From NCBI GenBank assembly GCA_015680685.1, contig MNCI01015680.1:339303-403302 (forward strand): DNA of 64,000 nt, in the 5' to 3' direction. Of this stretch, positions 32,685 through 43,828 are shown piece by piece (within the stretch, counting starts at the first letter, position 1; each line of letters begins with the position of its first letter). Made by a program: the position numbers and the translations under genes. This DNA is from Gnetum montanum (lineage: Eukaryota > Streptophyta > Gnetopsida > Gnetales > Gnetaceae). The notes under the pieces were generated by a model. That model ran no database searches. It was not told the DNA's origin and saw only the letters and a program-made list of their open reading frames with translations.

Positions 32685-34740
32685 ATCTCTTCTTCTCACA
32701 GGAGCCCATCTCTACCTAGGGTAGTCCAGGTGCCTCAACAATACTTGGTGGTATATGCTCATCCTGATGAGTATGTATCGGGCTTCACCTTCGCCTTACA
32801 TCAAGAGGAATTGTTGTGGTGGCATGACATGAAACGCAACATTGTGTTGCCACTTGATTAATCTGTTCTAGGAATGTTCTAGCTAATGCTTGCATGACAT
32901 GGGCTTCAACATCTTCATGGAGAATGTGAGATGCGAGATCCTAACTCAAAGGATTATCATCCCACTAAAGTACAAAGATTAAGGGATCGTCAAATGGAGC
33001 ACCAACACGAGCTTGTGAAGGGCAAGGGATCAAACACTTTTTCACCTTTGCTTGGCCCATTTGATGGAGGCAACCACTTCTTTAGTGATTCTCCTCTCTT
33101 TAACTTTGTTCAGGAAGCCCTTAACCAAAATGTACAATCCACAATTCATAATCTAGGTTTTGGTCAAAATGGACCTAATGAAAAAAATGGATCTGGAGAG
33201 GCAAGTCAAGATAAGGGGAAAAAAGGAGATCACAATTTTCATCATGGTCACAAGCATTAAAGGAAGGATGATAGATGTCAGTGGAGAGCAAGTTCTCCTT
33301 CTTCTTTATCGTCATCATCATTGTCTTCTTCATCTGGCTCAAATCATGACCACAGAAGGAGTAAATGCAATAGAGGTGATTGACGGGACCAGCACAACAG
33401 AAGGGACCATTGAGATAGTCATGATTGAATATGTGGAAAATCTAGAGAGGCCCATCATCAAGAAAGAATGGCTAGTAGAGAACATCACAGGCACCATCAC
33501 CATCACCTTGATGAACCTCTATTTTCCACTTGAGGTATGTTGAACATTGTAGAGGTTGTATGGATTCCAACAAGGCACGTGAAGGACAACAGAATAAAGA
33601 GGCTAGACATGAACAAAATCCATCAATTTGAGGGAGGATACAATGCTAATTTGCAAAATCATCTCTAGGCCTTCCAGGATGCATGTGCGTTGCAGAATAA
33701 GTTGAAATTATTTCCAAGGACACTCATAAAGGAACCAAAAAATTGGTATCAATCCTTGGAACTAGAATCAATAAGGCCATGGAGTATGATGTTGGAATTG
33801 CTCAATGATAAATATCAAATGTACTCTCAAGTATCCAATCTAAGGAAGCAGATCCAAGGGTGGAAATAAGGAAATCATGAGCCATTGAATGCTGCTATTG
33901 GCCAATACTACTCTCTGTTGCATAGGTGTCCTAGCCATGGATACTCTCAGCTTGATTAGCTTTACCATATCATAGATAGGTTGTGGTCTAAAACAAGAAA
34001 AACCCTTGGCCTCTATGCCCAAGGGAGATTGATAGAGTTAAGTACCTATCGAATTTAAAAGTTAATTGAATAGGTAGCCAAGGAGGAGGGAGAATTGAGA
34101 AAATGAGAAAGTGTAGAAGAATACAACAGGAACCCTTCTATCTGCAAAAGGGGAGGTTCAATTCTGTGATAGTGAGGATGAATTAGTCAGAGATGAGGTG
34201 GCTAATCAGAAAACCTTTTCACTCCAGTGATTGTAATCAGAAATCATGGCTAAGGTTGATTATTTATGGAACTCCATGGATAATAAGTTTCAGGCCATCT
34301 TAAAAATTACAGAAGAGTCCAAGGAGCAAAGTGGTGAGCATGAGCACCAGAGATGTAAGGAAGCTGAACGTGCAATATCTAAGGGTAAAGGTAAAATGAC
34401 TATGATAGAGATGGCTACGGATAATGATTCAGATGATGATGGTAGTCGTGACGTCTATCAGTATGAACATTCTAAGGGATGTTGCCTAGCTGTGTCACTT
34501 GTAGGAATTTGGGGTGTATGCCTTACATCCACGACTTGCACAAAGGAAAACACCTAAAAGATTGTCTTATCCACAAGGTAATCCTCAATAGTTCCACCAA
34601 TCACAGCAATACTATCCAAGTGGAACTCCATAGCAACCATACAAATTGTACCAGTACTGGTCGCAACCACAATTGTGGTTGTTTCCACCTCCAAGACAGT
34701 AGTACCCTTACTGGTAAGGGCGTGGTTAAGTACGATTGAT
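32685..34740 (+). pseudogene. gag: B gag
   Basis: The start codon appears lost: ATC TCT TCT TCT CAC AGG at 32685 matches ATG TCT TCT TCT CAT AGG in C. Conserved blocks follow: AHPDEYVSGFTFALHQEE, an open stretch at 32931-33260 (MRDPNSKDYHPTKVQRLRDR), a serine-rich and basic segment, then the capsid block FEGGYNANLQNHL...AFQDACALQNKLKLFPRTL (33630-33740). MAKVDYLWNSMDNKFQAILK (34246) begins a region ending in an acidic DNDSDDDGSRD stretch and a C/H-containing segment near 34475-34560. Stops and frame changes throughout. Confidence 0.7.
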
Positions 34741-34972
34741 GTCAAAATGGGCATTAGAGATCTCTCTCTGGAGATATCAAAAGAAAGTGAGTTTTGAAAG
34801 ATCAAGAAGAAGAGGTTTTATGTATCGCATATAGTGATTCAGAGTGCCATTGTGTGTAGAAGTTATGGTTAGTAAAGTGAACATCTATTTCTGCATGTAA
34901 GCAGTGTGCACCAGAAGCTAAAATCCAAAGATGCATGTACGCAGTAGCCACAAAACAAGAAGGCACATAGTG
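34741..34972 (+). other. Degraded gag-pol junction of B, protease not found
   Basis: In C this interval holds the protease active-site block. In B I could not find it in any frame, so the protease seems deleted or decayed beyond recognition. Confidence 0.4.
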
Positions 34973-36175
34973 ATTGACAATTGATTCTAGCAGCAGTACA
35001 TTGTGCATGGAATTTAATAAGGGCCTAACATATGAATATGTTGCATGTATGGATGAACTTGAGAAAGTTCATCACCAGCTCTCTGAAGGAGTAAATGATT
35101 ATGTCAACTGGGGAGAATTAGAGATTCCTGATAATTTTAGACAAGAACCCCTTGAATTGAAGACACTACTAGCTAGGATGGAGTATGTATTCTTGAAAAA
35201 TGGAAGGCTGGTCATTATTAATGCTAAGCTTACTGTAGAATAAAAGAAAATGTTGATGAAGATTGTAGAAAAATGGTTAGCAACCTTTGCCTGGTCATAT
35301 TCTGAGCTCACTAGGATAGATCCAAGAATATGCTAGCACTAGATATACACTGACCCTACCATTAAGCCAAAATGATAGCCGCAATGATGTTTGAATCCTA
35401 AATTAAAGAAGATTATCAAAGAGGAAATTGAACAACTCCTCAAGGAAAGATTCATCTACCCTATCATAGATGGTGAGTGGATCAGTCCACTTGTGATTAT
35501 ACCCAAGAAAGGAGGCAAATGGCAGGTGTGCATCGACTTCCGATCGCTCAATGTGGAAACTTTCAGATTATTTTCTATTTCCTTTTGTCGACCAAGTGTT
35601 GGACACCATTTTTGGGCATAGCTATTACAACTTTCTAGATGGTTATAGTAGTTGTAACCAAATTTGGATTGCACTAGAGGACTAGGAAAAGGTAACTTTC
35701 ACAAGTCCTTAGGGAATTTTTTCTTACCATCAGATGCCATTCAGTCTATGTAATGCCCCAACCACATTTCAACGATTAGTTCTTAGTGTTTTCCAGCAAT
35801 AGATCAGTATTAGGGTAGAAGTCTTCATGGATGAATTTTCTACCTATGGAGCTATGTTCGAGCAAGCCTTGAACCATTTTGAGTAGGTGTTGAAATGATG
35901 TGTCAAAAAAAAACCTCCAGCTTAATTGGCAAAAGGGCCATCTTATGGTCTAGGAAGGCATAATATTAGGGCACCATATTTTAAAAGTAGGAATCAAGGT
36001 GGACCTTAAAAAAATAAGGGTCATCCAAGGAATAACCTACCAAGATGAAACGGTTAAAGAAGTATGGTCATTCTTTAGTCATATTGGCTACTACTAGTGC
36101 TTCATCGAGAATTTTTTCAAAATCACTAAGTCATTGGTGGAATTAACAAAGAAGGATGCATCATTTATCTGGAAG
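34973..36175 (+). pseudogene. pol: B reverse transcriptase and upstream linker
   Basis: The linker (34974-35243) is open and matches C (SSTLCMEFNKGLTYEYVACM). RT starts around 35391: NPKLKKIIKEEIEQLLKERF, then SPLVIIPKKGGKWQVCIDFR. After frame changes come FLDGYSGCNQIWIALED, MPFSLCNAPTTFQRLVLSVF and VEVFMDEFSTYGAMFEQALN (about 35800-35875), where the F-M-D-D box reads F-M-D-E. It ends IGYYxCFIENFFKITKSLVE and ASFIWK. Stop codons are mostly TAG at positions where relatives have CAG. Confidence 0.8.
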
Positions 36176-36600
36176 CTTGTTGAAATTCCAATTCTTCAAG
36201 CACTCGATTGGTCCAGACCATTTCATGTGATGATTGATGCATCAAATTATGAGTTGGGAGTAGTGCTTACACAAATAGATGATTAAAAACATCCAAATTA
36301 TAGTCACTATGCAAGCTAAAGCATTGTAGGTGCACAGCTGAACTACACCACCACAGAAGAGGAATTGATGCCAGTGGTGTTCTCATTAGAGAAGTTCAGG
36401 TACTATGTGCTTGGCTATAAAGTGTTTTTGCACACAAATCATAGTGCCATCTAGTTTCTAATGAATAAACCAACAATGAGCCCCCATGTCATACAGTGGC
36501 TCATGATTTTGTAGGAGTTCAATCTCACAATGGTAGATTGAAAAGGTGTGGAGAATGTGATCGCGGATCACTTATCGTGACTAAGATGGGACAACAAGGA
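36176..36600 (+). pseudogene. pol: B RNase H
   Basis: FHVMIDASNYELGVVLTQID holds the first aspartate, YTTTEEELMPVVFSLEKFRY the glutamate, and GYKVFLHTNHSAI the position of the next acidic residue, here TN instead of TD. It closes VDxKGVENVIADHLSxL with the last aspartate. About ten stops or frame changes relative to C and to the family. Confidence 0.8.
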
Positions 36601-38000
36601 GAAAGAGAGCCCCTTATCTGATCAATTCCTTGATGAATCTCTCCTTATAGGACCTATTCATGCACAAATGCCTAATGAACCAAAATGGTATGACATCATC
36701 CTCACTTATCTACTCAAGCAAGAACTGCCGCAAGGGCTGGTCACTAGAAAGAAACAATAGTTTCTTCAGCGGGTCAAGCATTTCATGGAAATTCATGGAA
36801 ACCTTTACAAAGTTTGTCTTGATGGCCTAATACGTTGGTTTATCCATGATATGGATCAACCATGCATTCTCTAGGATGCTCATGAAGGCCCTTTTGATGG
36901 CCATTATGTTGGGAGATGCACAACCATAAAAATCCTCATGGTAGGATATTATTCGCCAACAATCTTCAGGGACGCACACCAATTTTTCTATGCTTGTGAT
37001 TATTACCAGAGGGATGGTGGAATGACAACTTGAATGGAAGGGCCATAGAAATGGATTCAAACTCTTTATCCATTCGATATTTGGGGAATTGACTTTATGG
37101 ATCCTATTGCACCTTTATCAAATGGAAAGACATATATCATAGGGTAGTTGACTATTGCACCAAATGGGTAGAAGCAGCAGCCGTCACTAGCTGTACATCC
37201 ACCACTACTGCTCGATTTGTACAAAAAAATATCATAAATAGGTTTGGTGTGCCTTATGCATTAATTTCTAATAATGAAACTCATTTTACAAGTTCCACTT
37301 TCCAAAAACTTATGCAATGCTTGGGGTTGAGCACAAACTCATAACACCATATCACCCCTAAGCCAATGGTCAAGCTAAGGTCACTAATTGGGAGATTACA
37401 AAAATTTTAGCATTCACCATTAGCAAATACCAAAGGAACTGGGGCACCAAATTAAATGATATCCTTTGGACCTATCACTCCACATGGAATTTCTCCATAG
37501 GTTATTCTTCCTATGAGCTCATGTACGAAAAACTACCAACACTGCCCATCTAATCTAAGCTTCGTACACTCTCTACAGCCTGTGATCTTAACCTAAATCT
37601 AAATCTAGCATAGAAAGAATGATTAATTAATCTCAACTTGCTAGATGAAAATTGGTTAATGGCCCTATCATCTAATGAAATACATAAGGCATTCAACAAG
37701 AAACTCCATGACCTCAAAATAAGACAAGTCAAGTTCCAACTAGGAGATAAGGTTCTTTATTGGAATCCTGCACATGTACCCCAACAAACCAAATTTCAAA
37801 TGTTGTGGGAAGGACTTTACATTATTGATGAGACTTTTCCATTTAGGGCTATGATCATCTACAAACCTAAGAACCCAAACAAGAAACAATTAGTCAACAT
37901 CCAACAAGTGAAACCTTTCCATGAGCCCAAGCCAACCAACTCAACAAACACCTTGCCAGTTGGACAACCATGTTTAATATTTTGGATCTTCCCTTTCTAA
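36601..38000 (+). pseudogene. pol: B integrase
   Basis: Zinc region: DAHEGPFDGHYVGRC and RDAHQFFYACDYYQRDG, where the last zinc cysteine reads tyrosine. Catalytic core: YPFDIWGIDFMDPIAPLSNG holds the first aspartate; SNNETHFTSSTF has asparagine where the second aspartate belongs; ANGQAKVTNWEI has lysine where the glutamate belongs. The C-terminal open frame (37638-38000) includes RQVKFQLGDKVLYWNPAHV and MLWEGLYIIDETFPFRAM, the GPY/F module, ending IFPF and stop. Confidence 0.8.
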
Positions 38001-38022
38001 CTTAGTCATGGGGGAGATGGCC
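38001..38022 (+). promoter_or_regulatory. B internal polypurine-like tract after pol
   Basis: TTAGTCATGGGGGAGATGGC starts at the pol stop codon. It nearly repeats the terminal tract of E (TTAGTCATGGGGGTA). Confidence 0.5.
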
Positions 38023-38679
38023 ACCCATACTAATACTTTGCATGGATCCTTAGTTTTTTTACTTTTTTGTTTTACACATTTTTGGTTTTACAACTTTTTT
38101 TTTTTATATTCTTTATTTTACATCTTTGTTTTACATATTTGTGTTTATCACATTATTGATCTTTTCTTAGTTTTTGTTTCATACCATCATTAATATAGTT
38201 GATATTTATTGCATAATCTTTTACTTTCTTTTATATCTTCTTGTGTTTGATGTGTTTCTATACTCTTTTTGCTAATAAGATGTCAAGTATAATGGTAATG
38301 TGTTACTCAATGGTAGTATGTTTCATTTGTAATTTGATTGTTGATATGTGGTTTCTGACTTTGAATGTTGTTACTGACAACTGGGACATGGTTTCTTTTC
38401 ATGTAATAGGCAGTGAGTCCACATCATCCACCCATCCACATACTCTATGATTTTTCTTGTTTTGGAAATGTGTAGTCCCTTCTTCATTAATGCAACTTTA
38501 ATAAATTGGTGCCTTGTGTAGTTTCCAGAATTGGAAAGGAATCAAATGTTTGTATAGGGTGTGGCTTCAAAGGGATGTGATATTCCTCATGCTTTTCTGT
38601 TTTCCTATGTGCATGAGTGTTTTCATGAGCTTCTCACCATTCTGCATCATTCCACAATAGGAAGTCAAATATGTCCTTG

Positions 38680-38850
38680 CATGGTGTGGTCATTTAAAAA
38701 GAAAAGAAAGATGAGGATTCAAAGCACACTCCTTAGAAAAAATAAATGCAAAAAAATGCATGGGCCTTTACATGGTATGGTTCTGATTGAAAAAGACATG
38801 GGAATTCAAAGCATACCCCTTAGAAAAAATAAAAAGGGTACAAGCACTAG
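38680..38850 (+). repeat. Two ~90-bp tandem units in B
   Basis: Units start at 38680 and 38771 ((G/A)CATGGT(G/A)TGGT) and share ATTCAAAGCA(C/T)AC and CCTTAGAAAAAATAAA. Related to the three units in C. Confidence 0.65.
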
Positions 38851-39300
38851 TTATGGGACTTTTCTTATCTCCTCTAACTAATGCCCTTTCTCACTTCCTA
38901 CTTTCTCTTCAATTTGGAACGATGGTTGTTTTGTGGGAGCATTCTTGTATCTCAGTGAATGGAGTAGTCTTAGAATGTTGATGTGAAGTCACTGAAAGTG
39001 ATTGGTTTTGGTCTAAAATGAGGATGGATCCTACCAAGTTAATTAATCACAAACTTCACAAGGGACTTCATGTAACCATAATTAGAAACTCCATTCCATT
39101 CTCTCTATCATCCATCTATGATTTTCATATCTCACCTCACTATTAGTTTCATGTTTTGATTCAATGTTTTGGTTTGATGTGTTGGGTTTCTCAATCAGTT
39201 ACTTTTGGGTTTTTGTACTTAACTTTCTATAACCATTAATCATCCATGGAGCCCATGGACTCCTTGGTTTGAAGTTATGCAAGGGCATAAAAGGCTTGTG

Positions 39301-39323
39301 CCTACTTTGGGGAGGACCCACTT
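39301..39323 (+). other. Conserved noncoding 23-nt core, copy in B
   Basis: Starts CCTACTTTGGGG and ends GACCCACTT; identical to D1 and E. GGGCATAAAAGGC precedes it. Confidence 0.75.
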
Positions 39324-39684
39324 GGATATCTTTTGGTTTTGTTAAGTTAAGTTCTTTACCCTTAGACATTGTTACAATCAAATTATTTTTTTTTATTTAC
39401 CCCATCCACACCATCCAATTGTATGCATTTTCACAACCGTTTTTAGTGAAATTCTTATTTTTATTATTGTAAATTTTTATACCCTCTTTCTAGTATTCCT
39501 TGTGTTAATATTTTTTTGAATTTTATAGACCGCTTCTCTTACTTAACCCATTCGTCAGTCTTTCCACTAACATTATCAAGCAACCAATCTATCACAATCA
39601 CAACGTGGCTACATAAGATCAATAACAAGACAAGGTATTCAGCCACTATATGTTATACCTTTTATACTAATACTTGATTTTGTT

Positions 39685-39906
39685 GTGATTGCAGTGGAGA
39701 GCATGGACTGGAAGCATGACAATCTTCACCAAGGAGGATGCAATAATATCACTTGCGGGAGATTTTTCATGACCATTGGATCTCTTCTACCTCTCCCTCA
39801 TTCTTCTATTGCCAAGAGGGCTTGGATGTCCTTTCGATCTATGGGTGTTCTTTCCTATTGTCATGAGCACCCAATTTTGTACACAATTGTAATGTTGTAT
39901 GCTTAG
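39685..39906 (+). pseudogene. B splice acceptor and short 3-prime ORF
   Basis: The acceptor GTGATTGCAG ends at 39694 after a T-rich stretch (TTTTGTTGTGATTGCAG). ATG 39703 opens 67 codons: MDWKHDNLHQGGCNNITCGR, then GSLLPLPHSS and SHEHP-like YCHEHPILYT, ending in TAG at 39906. The C copy is homologous along its length, which favours a once-coding frame, but it is short and of unknown function. It stands where Athila elements carry a spliced env-like ORF; no signal peptide or transmembrane helix is evident. Confidence 0.45.
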
Positions 39907-40029
39907 GAAATTCTGTATTTTTCTATTTTCTCTGTGTCAGTTTGCATGTCAGTTGAATCATCCACACCCCGTAATATATTTTGTAAAGGACTTGTCCCTA
40001 TTCTTTTATACTCAAGGATGAGATTTCAT

Positions 40030-40044
40030 TAATTCATGGGGGTA
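40030..40044 (+). promoter_or_regulatory. B terminal polypurine tract
   Basis: TAATTCATGGGGGTA next to the LTR start at 40045. Confidence 0.65.
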
Positions 40045-40596
40045 TCATAAATCATGTTTTTATACACTCCGATATTGGAGTGGTCGCGATATCGGGTATG
40101 TGATATCATGGTCCAAGATGTGATATTGTACATTCGATATCGCAAGGTTACTCCCAGGTCTACAAATACAGTGCCCAGGTGCACGATTGAGAATAGTTAT
40201 TGGTAGTTAAGTAGTGAAACTCTTGTAGTTTGTTCATTTGAGAGTTAGAATATTTTCCAAATGCCCATAGCATGAGGTCTAAGTGTGAATAGATCTTTAT
40301 TCAAGCATTGATGTACTTGAACATACCATTGTGTTGGCAATAAAGATGAACTCTTTGATTCATTCCTTGCAGAACTTGAGACTTTCTTTCTTATGCATTT
40401 ATATATTGTGATTTTATGCAATTTACATTAATGTTATTTATGCAGTAATTAATTTTGATTAATCAAGAAACTCATTAAAATACACAAGCACGACCCCTTT
40501 GAACATACATGTGACACTTGGTAGCTCATAAATAATTAGTGTTTGACAACTCAACGGTGTTTACACAAAGTTCAGGATGTGTCCAGGAAGTGGAAA
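40045..40596 (+). repeat. B 3-prime LTR, truncated
   Basis: Starts TCATAAATCATG (canonical TG mutated to TC) and matches 31647-32210. Homology stops near GGAAGTGG at 40593, where F gag sequence begins. About 300 bp of the LTR end are missing. Confidence 0.8.
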
Positions 40597-40765
40597 TGCT
40601 CATCAACATGTTTGATGATGATGAATGCTTGGTGGCTACTAGAAGCATGCTTAAGATCTGGAAGGCAATTATAATACCCCATAGCCATGAAAGGGATAGT
40701 AGATATAAATAGTTAGATATGAATAACATCTTAAAGTTGAAAGAGGCTAGAACATAGATTCACAG
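40597..40765 (+). pseudogene. gag: F gag, second segment
   Basis: DDDECLVATRSMLKIWKAII and LDMNNILKLKEAR match E (DEPLLVTRSLA, LNMKNIFKFKGGY). Flanked on the left by the broken end of B and on the right by E; CACAG (40761-40765) is the left target-site duplication of E. Confidence 0.65.
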
Positions 40766-41705
40766 TGATGAGTAGTAGGTACCCCTTATGTCCAACCGTA
40801 TGAATCACAAGTGTTCATGCATGATTTGGTTGAATTTTGTGGATAGATTTCATTATGCATCTAGATTGTTAAGCATTGATCACAGTTCACTATCTTCCCA
40901 GTTGGACTAGTGATAGCTTTGTCATGTATGGTTTAGTTCAAAGTGAGGCATATGATTGTTAATGTTGTTTCAACTTTATGCCACTCCTAACAATAATAGA
41001 GAAATTAATTATTTAAACTAATTAACATCAAAAAGTAAAGTCTAAACTAGCCTATAGATGATGAGTGTTCATTCCAAGCTTATTGTACACATCCTAAACC
41101 CATGTATCCACTACTAAGATTACCAAGCACTATGCTACTGGGTGAACCAAGAAATAATGCTATTGGGATTACCAAAGGGATGCATGTTTACACTTGAAAT
41201 TGGTTGCACTCATTCTACCAATTGATTAATATGCCTGGACATGTAAATATTAACTAAGTACATGGAATATAAATTACACTAAAAGTAAATTTAGTCTAAG
41301 TTAAAGTGTTTCAATGAATAATAATCAATCTCAATCTTATTGTCATTCATGGAATGTGTTTAGGTACATTGCCACTTGAATAAGATGCCATACAAATAAC
41401 TCAGATCCACATTGTAGGCATTCATTGATTTTTCTCAAACACTATGGAATAAAATTGCAATGTTTTGGCTACTATATTGACAAAAGAATGTTAAATACAT
41501 GGCAGGATCATGCATATTTATAGGAAAAAATAGATACTATTTCAATGCATACACATCAACACATGCATCGATGGGATCGTGTCGATGCGTACACATTGAT
41601 GGGGCTATTCAATGCAGCTACATTGATGTAACTGTGTTAAGTCAACTATGTCAATGTGGCTAGATTGACATGATCCCATTGAAATAGTCAAATAATGCTT
41701 CATCA
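40766..41705 (-). repeat. E 3-prime LTR
   Basis: 940 bp, homologous to 46433-47359. U3 carries repeated CATCGATG/CATTGATG-type motifs at 41560-41690, upstream (minus strand) of a TATA box near 41515-41525. Confidence 0.85.
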
Positions 41706-41722
41706 TACCCCCATGACTAAGT
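41706..41722 (-). promoter_or_regulatory. E terminal polypurine tract
   Basis: Minus strand ACTTAGTCATGGGGGTA runs into the LTR start. Confidence 0.7.
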
Positions 41723-42006
41723 AAAAACTCATCCTTGAGTTAATAGGAGGGGACCAAGATTTCTTTATAAAAAATTGGAAATGGTGGGATTATTGACTGA
41801 TGCTAAGTACTAACTGACTCTGAGTGCTACATTACAAAATTTTATTTGAGCAGATGCATTATAAAATTTAAAAATCATAAAAAGACTAGATAGACATTAA
41901 AGATTACAAAATTTGTAGAGGTCTCCAAAAATCTGCTAAACATGATTCTTCTTATTACTACTAGCGATGGCAAACTTCCAACCTTGATTGTTATGTCAAT
42001 GCTTCT

Positions 42007-42217
42007 CTAGTTATACAAAACATTCTTAAATGATGCATTGAAATTTCTTCTCATCTTCCCATGGGTTAAGCAAACATGTGATATTTGAGCTCTAATCTTA
42101 TATGTGCTATAATTTTTCCATGGGCATATACTCTGTTGTCCCTCTCTTGGCTTTGTTTTCATGCTTGGAAAAAGACTTACCTTCTTAGGCATTCCTTGTA
42201 GCATCACCTACAATCAC
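42007..42217 (-). pseudogene. E splice acceptor and short 3-prime ORF
   Basis: On the minus strand GGTGATTGTAG ends at 42208 and is followed by GTGATGCTACAAGG. ATG 42204 opens 65 codons (MLQGMPKKVSLFPSMKTKPR) to a stop at 42007. It is not like the MDWK ORF of B and C. A short REGQQ segment resembles the start of ORF3 in D2 (PERGQQGG), so it may be a truncated version of that longer ORF. Function unknown. Confidence 0.4.
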
Positions 42218-42682
42218 CAAAGGATAAACGTTAGTTTTGGTAAATTTCCTAATAATTAAACCTTTTTGAATCCCTTAGTTCACATTTAAGCATAAGGTGA
42301 TGACAATGTACTATACCAAAGGCAATAAGCTAACTAAAATCATCAAGCTATTCACATTATTTTGATCAATTACTATTAGTTATCACAATGTTTGAAAATA
42401 GGATGTTAGAAAAAATTTTAAATTTTCTTAAAAATTGTAATCCTAGCCCCCATGACTAATGAGCATAACTCCAAAAGCACACAAGTTTTTTCAACAATTG
42501 AAACCAAAGGTCTAATTTAGAAGATGACCAAGAAATGTTAATGAATATGGAAATAGAAAAGTTGGAAAAATTAATGAAATAGATAAGTAGTCAGAAAGTC
42601 ATATATAAATTTAGAGAAATCATCATTGATGTTTTGGAAAATGTGAAGGTTAGTTCAAATCCATGATCAACAAAAGTTATGG

Positions 42683-42705
42683 AAGTGGGTCCTCCCCAAA
42701 GTAGG
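42683..42705 (-). other. Conserved noncoding 23-nt core, copy in E
   Basis: Minus strand, identical over 23 bases to B and D1, although the sequence around it has diverged (GGCATTATGGCAGGAG upstream). Confidence 0.7.
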
Positions 42706-43189
42706 CTCCTGCCATAATGCCATTGCATAACAGCTTCTATAGATGTTTGTGGGCACTTTAGAAGTTAAATGTAGATCATGTATTTATTCTAAGCAACACA
42801 CAATTTCCTTGGTTAGGATGTTGCACTATACTACACAAAATCAAAATGGCTCATAATTGTATGCAATAGTGAGGTGAATAATGGGATGAGAATGGATTGT
42901 AGATATTAAGATGTAAGGTGCTTTACCATGTCTACAATACGCTTTTGTGATAAATGTGATTAAAATGATAATCATACATATCTGTCCAAGTTAGATCAAG
43001 TCCATACCATTAACAATGACCTCGCATTGATATGTTCCCTCCTGCCTAACACCTTGAGTCCACAACTACCACAAAGAAAAATCATCACTCCAAAAAGAGA
43101 AGAAAAGAGAAGAAGAAAGAAAGAGTCGTAGTTAGAGGGAAGCCTTTAGGCATGGGTATTATGTCTTTACAACCCCATAACTAGCCCAT

Positions 43190-43262
43190 TATTGTTTCTG
43201 AGGGGTGTGCTTTGAATTCCCATTATTGTTTTTTTTAAATGGAAACCACAACATGCAAAGAA
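43190..43262 (-). repeat. Single module-M repeat unit in E
   Basis: One copy of the unit tandemly repeated in C and B: GGGGTGTGCTTTGAATTCCC and GGAAACCACAACATGCAAAG. Confidence 0.55.
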
Positions 43263-43804
43263 AAATATTTTTTTTATTAGTTGATAAAGGAGTGATGATG
43301 CATTCCATGAGGAATCATAAACCACGCAAAGGAAGTTAAGAAAAGAACCCAAAAAATCCCTTTGAGATTACATCCTTTGCCATTCCCACTTGGTCATTCC
43401 CTCTTTCTTCAAGTTACAATGATCACTGATTGATTTTTAGTTTCATGAAAGAAGAACCAAATTTATTTCATGAAAAATATATTTTTATTTAGAGAACTGG
43501 AGAGATGGATAAAGTGGTCTCACTACTTTACACAGTTACTTAGCCAATCATCTTGATAGCATAGAACAAAACTCCAACACATAGCATTGACTTTTGCATC
43601 ATGACTAGCAATATTATTAACAAAAACATAGAATACATTCATAAAACATAAAGAAAATGACTCAATAAAATAGAAAATTATAAAGAAACAAAAAATAACA
43701 AGAAATGGAAAACATATTAAGAATCGAAAAATTTTAGAAGAAATAGGAAAGTGAAAAATTGTAAAAAAAAGGTAAAAAAACTTATTTGTTCATGATTTAG
43801 GATG

Positions 43805-43828
43805 GGGGCATCTCCCCCACAACTAAGG
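43805..43828 (-). promoter_or_regulatory. E internal polypurine-like tract
   Basis: Minus strand CCCTTAGTTGTGGGGGAGAT, aligned with the post-pol tract of B and C and overlapping the end of gag. Confidence 0.45.

Larger units (their letters stand above)
38400..39684 (+). other. B module M, noncoding
   Basis: Long noncoding block between pol and the splice acceptor, collinear with C 7000-8290 (minus), D1 20480-21500 and E 42230-43260 (minus). Includes two tandem units and the 23-nt core listed separately. No ORF is shared between copies. Confidence 0.55.
31647..40596 (+). mobile_element. Athila-like Ty3/gypsy element B, nearly complete
   Basis: 5-prime LTR 31647-32516, primer site, gag, RT, RNase H, integrase, post-pol tract, module M with the 23-nt core, splice acceptor, short ORF, polypurine tract and a 3-prime LTR truncated at about 40596. 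It lies inside the gag of F. No target-site duplication can be read because its right end is lost. In-frame stops run throughout. Confidence 0.85.

Noticed and set aside
33160-33543. 127-codon ORF overlapping the B gag
   Set aside because: Out of frame with the gag blocks conserved in C; the other frame carries the serine-rich and basic segments.
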